DNA of 26,731 bases. Source: Tritrichomonas musculus (taxonomy: Eukaryota; Parabasalia; Tritrichomonadida; Tritrichomonadidae). The DNA lies in NCBI GenBank assembly GCA_039105265.1, contig JAPFFF010000314.1:1-26731 (forward strand), written 5' to 3'. The position numbers and the translations under genes were made by a program. How positions within the stretch are numbered: position 1 is the first letter of the stretch; each line of letters starts with the position of its first letter. Below are positions 20,825 through 26,731 of the stretch, piece after piece. The notes under the pieces were generated by a model, which was not told where the DNA came from, ran no database searches, and worked only from the letters and a program-made list of their open reading frames with translations.

Positions 20825-22699
20825 TGTGTTCCCGTCTGTATTCGTTTCCGTGTTCATGTATTCCGTTCTGTACGTTTGTCTTTCGAATCCTGCATCTTCA
20901 AATATAAGTAAAGTATAACCATCTGTAAAATAAATTCTTTAAGGTCTTCCGTGTTCCCGTCTGTATTCGTTTCCGTGTTCATGTATTCCGTTCTGTACGT
21001 TTGTCTTTCGAATCCTGCATCTTCAAATATAAGTAAAGTATAACCATCTGTAAAATAAATTCTTTAAGGTCTTCCGTGTTCCCGTCTGTATTCGTTTCCG
21101 TGTTCATGTATTCCGTTCTGTACGTTTGTCTTTCGAATCCTGCATCTTCAAATATAAGTAAAGTATAACCATCTGTAAAATAAATTCTTTAAGGTCTTCC
21201 GTGTTCCCGTCTGTATTCGTTTCCGTGTTCATGTATTCCGTTCTGTACGTTTGTCTTTCGAATCCTGCATCTTCAAATATAAGTAAAGTATAACCATCTG
21301 TAAAATAAATTCTTTAAGGTCTTCCGTGTTCCCGTCTGTATTCGTTTCCGTGTTCATGTATTCCGTTCTGTACGTTTGTCTTTCGAATCCTGCATCTTCA
21401 AATATAAGTAAAGTATAACCATCTGTAAAATAAATTCTTTAAGGTCTTCCGTGTTCCCGTCTGTATTCGTTTCCGTGTTCATGTATTCCGTTCTGTACGT
21501 TTGTCTTTCGAATCCTGCATCTTCAAATATAAGTAAAGTATAACCATCTGTAAAATAAATTCTTTAAGGTCTTCCGTGTTCCCGTCTGTATTCGTTTCCG
21601 TGTTCATGTATTCCGTTCTGTACGTTTGTCTTTCGAATCCTGCATCTTCAAATATAAGTAAAGTATAACCATCTGTAAAATAAATTCTTTAAGGTCTTCC
21701 GTGTTCCCGTCTGTATTCGTTTCCGTGTTCATGTATTCCGTTCTGTACGTTTGTCTTTCGAATCCTGCATCTTCAAATATAAGTAAAGTATAACCATCTG
21801 TAAAATAAATTCTTTAAGGTCTTCCGTGTTCCCGTCTGTATTCGTTTCCGTGTTCATGTATTCCGTTCTGTACGTTTGTCTTTCGAATCCTGCATCTTCA
21901 AATATAAGTAAAGTATAACCATCTGTAAAATAAATTCTTTAAGGTCTTCCGTGTTCCCGTCTGTATTCGTTTCCGTGTTCATGTATTCCGTTCTGTACGT
22001 TTGTCTTTCGAATCCTGCATCTTCAAATATAAGTAAAGTATAACCATCTGTAAAATAAATTCTTTAAGGTCTTCCGTGTTCCCGTCTGTATTCGTTTCCG
22101 TGTTCATGTATTCCGTTCTGTACGTTTGTCTTTCGAATCCTGCATCTTCAAATATAAGTAAAGTATAACCATCTGTAAAATAAATTCTTTAAGGTCTTCC
22201 GTGTTCCCGTCTGTATTCGTTTCCGTGTTCATGTATTCCGTTCTGTACGTTTGTCTTTCGAATCCTGCATCTTCAAATATAAGTAAAGTATAACCATCTG
22301 TAAAATAAATTCTTTAAGGTCTTCCGTGTTCCCGTCTGTATTCGTTTCCGTGTTCATGTATTCCGTTCTGTACGTTTGTCTTTCGAATCCTGCATCTTCA
22401 AATATAAGTAAAGTATAACCATCTGTAAAATAAATTCTTTAAGGTCTTCCGTGTTCCCGTCTGTATTCGTTTCCGTGTTCATGTATTCCGTTCTGTACGT
22501 TTGTCTTTCGAATCCTGCATCTTCAAATATAAGTAAAGTATAACCATCTGTAAAATAAATTCTTTAAGGTCTTCCGTGTTCCCGTCTGTATTCGTTTCCG
22601 TGTTCATGTATTCCGTTCTGTACGTTTGTCTTTCGAATCCTGCATCTTCAAATATAAGTAAAGTATAACCATCTGTAAAATAAATTCTTTAAGGTCTTC
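20825..22699. repeat. A-monomer run, 15 copies
   Basis: Fifteen copies of 125 bp that look uniform apart from the junction base of the first. It is the most homogeneous run in the window. Confidence 0.97.
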
Positions 22700-23062
22700 C
22701 GTGTTCCCGTCTGTATTCGTTTCCGTGTTCATGTATTCCTTTCTTTAATTCTGATTACTGAATAATATTTAAAATCAAAATAGAACTGTTTATATAACAT
22801 AATTTCGAGATATTCTTCTGTGTTCGTTTCTGTATTCGTTTCCGTGTTCATGTATTCCGTTCTGTACGTTTGTCTTTCGAATCCTGCATCTTCAAATATA
22901 AGTAAAGTATAACCATCTGTAAAATAAATTCTTTAAGGTCTTCCGTGTTCCCGTCTGTATTCGTTTCCGTGTTCATGTATTCCTTTCTTTAATTCTGATT
23001 ACTGAATAATATTTAAAATCAAAATAGAACTGTTTATATAACATAATTTCGAGATATTCTTC
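22700..23062. repeat. B-A-B doublet 7
   Basis: B 22700-22818, A 22819-22943, B 22944-23062, standard lengths. The A after it lacks gatc. Confidence 0.95.
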
Positions 23063-23687
23063 TGTGTTCGTTTCTGTATTCGTTTCCGTGTTCATGTATT
23101 CCGTTCTGTACGTTTGTCTTTCGAATCCTGCATCTTCAAATATAAGTAAAGTATAACCATCTGTAAAATAAATTCTTTAAGGTCTTCCGTGTTCCCGTCT
23201 GTATTCGTTTCCGTGTTCATGTATTCCGTTCTGTACGTTTGTCTTTCGAATCCTGCATCTTCAAATATAAGTAAAGTATAACCATCTGTAAAATAAATTC
23301 TTTAAGGTCTTCCGTGTTCCCGTCTGTATTCGTTTCCGTGTTCATGTATTCCGTTCTGTACGTTTGTCTTTCGAATCCTGCATCTTCAAATATAAGTAAA
23401 GTATAACCATCTGTAAAATAAATTCTTTAAGGTCTTCCGTGTTCCCGTCTGTATTCGTTTCCGTGTTCATGTATTCCGTTCTGTACGTTTGTCTTTCGAA
23501 TCCTGCATCTTCAAATATAAGTAAAGTATAACCATCTGTAAAATAAATTCTTTAAGGTCTTCCGTGTTCCCGTCTGTATTCGTTTCCGTGTTCATGTATT
23601 CCGTTCTGTACGTTTGTCTTTCGAATCCTGCATCTTCAAATATAAGTAAAGTATAACCATCTGTAAAATAAATTCTTTAAGGTCTTC
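23063..23687. repeat. A-monomer run, 5 copies
   Basis: Five consensus copies. Confidence 0.96.
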
Positions 23688-23804
23688 CGTGTTCCCGTCT
23701 GTATTCGTTTCCGTGTTCATGTATTCCTTTCTTTAATTCTGATTACTGAATAATATTTAAAATCAAAATAGAACTGTTTATATAATAAAATCGAGATATT
23801 CTTC
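23688..23804. repeat. Solitary B' monomer, 117 bp
   Basis: Short-tail form. Confidence 0.95.
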
Positions 23805-24554
23805 TGTGTTCGTTTCTGTATTCGTTTCCGTGTTCATGTATTCCGTTCTGTACGTTTGTCTTTCGAATCCTGCATCTTCAAATATAAGTAAAGTATAACC
23901 ATCTGTAAAATAAATTCTTTAAGGTCTTCCGTGTTCCCGTCTGTATTCGTTTCCGTGTTCATGTATTCCGTTCTGTACGTTTGTCTTTCGAATCCTGCAT
24001 CTTCAAATATAAGTAAAGTATAACCATCTGTAAAATAAATTCTTTAAGGTCTTCCGTGTTCCCGTCTGTATTCGTTTCCGTGTTCATGTATTCCGTTCTG
24101 TACGTTTGTCTTTCGAATCCTGCATCTTCAAATATAAGTAAAGTATAACCATCTGTAAAATAAATTCTTTAAGGTCTTCCGTGTTCGTTTCTGTATTCGT
24201 TTCCGTGTTCATGTATTCCGTTCTGTACGTTTGTCTTTCGAATCCTGCATCTTCAAATATAAGTAAAGTATAACCATCTGTAAAATAAATTCTTTAAGGT
24301 CTTCCGTGTTCCCGTCTGTATTCGTTTCCGTGTTCATGTATTCCGTTCTGTACGTTTGTCTTTCGAATCCTGCATCTTCAAATATAAGTAAAGTATAACC
24401 ATCTGTAAAATAAATTCTTTAAGGTCTTCCGTGTTCCCGTCTGTATTCGTTTCCGTGTTCATGTATTCCGTTCTGTACGTTTGTCTTTCGAATCCTGCAT
24501 CTTCAAATATAAGTAAAGTATAACCATCTGTAAAATAAATTCTTTAAGGTCTTC
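23805..24554. repeat. A-monomer run, 6 copies
   Basis: Six copies. The one at 24180 has the B-type opening after an A. Confidence 0.96.
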
Positions 24555-24671
24555 CGTGTTCCCGTCTGTATTCGTTTCCGTGTTCATGTATTCCTTTCTT
24601 TAATTCTGATTACTGAATAATATTTAAAATCAAAATAGAACTGTTTATATAATAAAATCGAGATATTCTTC
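24555..24671. repeat. Solitary B' monomer, 117 bp
   Basis: Short-tail form, 867 bp after the previous B'. Confidence 0.95.
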
Positions 24672-25321
24672 TGTGTTCGTTTCTGTATTCGTTTCCGTGT
24701 TCATGTATTCCGTTCTGTACGTTTGTCTTTCGAATCCTGCATCTTCAAATATAAGTAAAGTATAACCATCTGTAAAATAAATTCTTTAAGGTCTTCCGTG
24801 TTCGTTTCTGTATTCGTTTCCGTGTTCATGTATTCCGTTCTGTACGTTTGTCTTTCGAATCCTGCATCTTCAAATATAAGTAAAGTATAACCATCTGTAA
24901 AATAAATTCTTTAAGGTCTTCCGTGTTCCCGTCTGTATTCGTTTCCGTGTTCATGTATTCCGTTCTGTACGTTTGTCTTTCGAATCCTGCATCTTCAAAT
25001 ATAAGTAAAGTATAACCATCTGTAAAATAAATTCTTTAAGGTCTTCCGTGTTCCCGTCTGTATTCGTTTCCGTGTTCATGTATTCCGTTCTGTACGTTTG
25101 TCTTTCGAATCCTGCATCTTCAAATATAAGTAAAGTATAACCATCTGTAAAATAAATTCTTTAAGGTCTTCCGTGTTCCCGTCTGTATTCGTTTCCGTGT
25201 TCATGTATTCCGTTCTGTACGTTTGTCTTTCGAATCCTGCATCTTCAAATATAAGTAAAGTATAACCATCTGTAAAATAAATTCTTTAAGGTCTTCCGTG
25301 TTCCCGTCTGTATTCGTTTCC
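24672..25321. repeat. A run, 5 copies plus 25-bp stub before island C5
   Basis: The second copy (24797) has the B-type opening after an A. The stub is 25297-25321. Confidence 0.96.
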
Positions 25322-25472
25322 ATGCTTGCAAAAAATCTTCTTCAAATACATATCTTAAATTAAAAAAAAAAGAAAAGAAAAATATATAAAATATAGTATC
25401 AAAACTAGTAAAATAAAAAATATATTACAAAAAATAAATAAAAAGGCTTTAAAAAAAAAAAAAAATACAAAA

Positions 25473-25488
25473 AGATAAGATAAGATAA
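25473..25488 (+). promoter_or_regulatory. Triple GATA motif, C5
   Basis: Same three overlapping AGATAA motifs as in C1. Confidence 0.3.
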
Positions 25489-25663
25489 AAATGAAAAAAA
25501 AAAGTATACATGTATTGCTTGTACGTGCGATTTGCTTGCTTCTTTGGTCGAAGTTCATCTGATAAAAATTTTTTGTTTCTGTTCTTCTGTTGCGTCTGAT
25601 ATTGTTTGCATGTTATGCCTAATGAGTGTTAAAACATTTTTCTGCCTGAGTTACTTTGCCACT

Positions 25664-25702
25664 CGCCGGCCGATGTTGATTGTATATCAGCATCGGCCGG
25701 CG
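25664..25702. repeat. GC-rich hairpin, C5 copy 1
   Basis: Same 17-bp arms and 5-nt loop. Confidence 0.9.
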
Positions 25703-25918
25703 TGTCTGCTAATGTGTGAGACTTTGTATAGCGAATATGTGTTGCATTGATTGTGCGTGTGATTTGCGTTGTTGGTTGGTCGAGCGGGGAAGTGCCTGCT
25801 GGTCGAAGTTCATCTGATAAAAATTTTTTGTTTCTGTTCTTCTGTTGCGTCTGATATTGTTTGCATGTTATGCCTAATGAGTGTTAAAACATTTTTCTGC
25901 CTGAGTTACTTTGCCACT

Positions 25919-25957
25919 CGCCGGCCGATGTTGATTGTATATCAGCATCGGCCGGCG
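25919..25957. repeat. GC-rich hairpin, C5 copy 2
   Basis: Same hairpin, 255 bp on. Confidence 0.9.
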
Positions 25958-26075
25958 TGTCTGCTAATGTGTGAGACTTTGTATAGCGAATATGTGTTGC
26001 ATTGATTGTGCGTGTGATTTGCGTTGTTGGTTGGTCGAGCGGGGAAGTGCATGCCGATCGACGTTCATCTGATTA

Positions 26076-26124
26076 TTTAAAATCAAAATAGAACTGTTTA
26101 TATAATAAAATCGAGATATTCTTC
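26076..26124. repeat. B' tail closing island C5
   Basis: 49-bp B' tail as in C1. Confidence 0.9.
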
Positions 26125-26498
26125 TGTGTTCGTTTCTGTATTCGTTTCCGTGTTCATGTATTCCGTTCTGTACGTTTGTCTTTCGAATCCTGCATCTTCA
26201 AATATAAGTAAAGTATAACCATCTGTAAAATAAATTCTTTAAGGTCTTCCGTGTTCCCGTCTGTATTCGTTTCCGTGTTCATGTATTCCGTTCTGTACGT
26301 TTGTCTTTCGAATCCTGCATCTTCAAATATAAGTAAAGTATAACCATCTGTAAAATAAATTCTTTAAGGTCTTCCGTGTTCCCGTCTGTATTCGTTTCCG
26401 TGTTCATGTATTCCGTTCTGTACGTTTGTCTTTCGAATCCTGCATCTTCAAATATAAGTAAAGTATAACCATCTGTAAAATAAATTCTTTAAGGTCTC
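26125..26498. repeat. A-monomer run, 3 copies
   Basis: Two 125-bp copies and one of 124 bp (26375-26498) that ends ggtctc instead of ggtcttc. This is the only change noticed in the 75-bp body of A in the window. Confidence 0.95.
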
Positions 26499-26615
26499 CG
26501 TGTTCCCGTCTGTATTCGTTTCCGTGTTCATGTATTCCTTTCTTTAATTCTGATTACTGAATAATATTTAAAATCAAAATAGAACTGTTTATATAATAAA
26601 ATCGAGATATTCTTC
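26499..26615. repeat. Solitary B' monomer, 117 bp
   Basis: Short-tail form. Confidence 0.95.
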
Positions 26616-26731
26616 TGTGTTCGTTTCTGTATTCGTTTCCGTGTTCATGTATTCCGTTCTGTACGTTTGTCTTTCGAATCCTGCATCTTCAAATATAAGT
26701 AAAGTATAACCATCTGTAAAATAAATTCTTT
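26616..26731. repeat. A monomer cut by window end
   Basis: The first 116 bp of an A with the after-B opening. The array continues past the window. Confidence 0.95.

Larger units (their letters stand above)
25545..26054. repeat. D module tandem, 2 copies
   Basis: Exact 255-bp period with the same internal (gtgcctgc) and terminal (gtgcatgc) ends as in C3. Confidence 0.95.
25322..26075. repeat. Island C5 insert (two D modules)
   Basis: 754 bp. A-rich tract about 25351-25503 (A runs of 15 and 10), D copies 25545-25799 and 25800-26054, then the 21-bp D remnant. Junctions are the same as in C1-C4 although it lies about 15 kb from C4. Confidence 0.92.
1..26731. repeat. Nested satellite block (A, B and D repeats)
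   Basis: The whole window is tandem repeat. A 125-bp monomer A (161 full copies and one cut by the window end) is interspersed with 22 copies of a related 117/119-bp monomer B and five islands carrying a 255-bp module D. No interval of even 300 bases is left as unique sequence. Copies are nearly identical, which indicates recent or ongoing homogenisation by unequal exchange or gene conversion. Both window ends lie inside the array, so its real extent is larger. A centromeric, pericentromeric or subtelomeric location is inferred from architecture only; no telomere repeat is present. Confidence 0.97.

Noticed and set aside
1-26731. Telomere repeat or rDNA spacer
   Set aside because: No short G-rich telomere motif runs and no rRNA sequence are seen anywhere in the window.

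Overview
The window is one continuous block of nested tandem repeats, with no single-copy sequence and no recognisable gene, rRNA or tRNA. It looks like a eukaryotic satellite (centromeric, pericentromeric or subtelomeric type) from an AT-rich nuclear genome; one 125-bp monomer is 36% G+C by hand count. I cannot name the organism: an AT-rich fungus, protist or invertebrate would all fit.

Four building blocks account for every base. (1) Monomer A, 125 bp, 161 full copies plus one cut by the window end. (2) Monomer B, 22 copies, sharing its first 40 bp with A and then carrying a different body; 16 copies are 119 bp and 6 are 117 bp (B'). (3) Five large islands, each of which looks like a B' unit whose middle (about offsets 26-68) is replaced by an insert of 496, 496, 753, 1009 or 754 bp. 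Each insert has an A-rich stretch with three overlapping GATA motifs. (4) A 255-bp module D inside the islands, itself tandem: 1, 1, 2, 3 and 2 copies. Each D holds a perfectly placed GC-rich hairpin with 17-bp arms and a 5-nt loop.

Layout: A runs with B-A-B doublets and islands C1-C4 fill 1-11371. From 11372 to 25321 come long A runs (the longest is 38 copies, 13109-17858) with doublets and solitary B/B' units. Island C5 and three A monomers lie at the right end. C1 and C2 sit in copies of a higher-order unit of period 4171 bp that appear identical over about 2 kb. A-to-A differences are almost all at a few sites in the first 50 bp of the monomer, and hybrids of A and B openings mark conversion or unequal exchange.

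The one feature that could be more than satellite turnover is on the minus strand. Every A monomer carries a 42-codon ORF, and every 119-bp B a 40-codon ORF. In each the stop overlaps the next monomer's ATG (ATGA), so the array is a chain of overlapping mini-ORFs. I treat this as an observation, not as proven coding. All coordinates come from reading by eye; monomer lengths were cross-checked at each junction.
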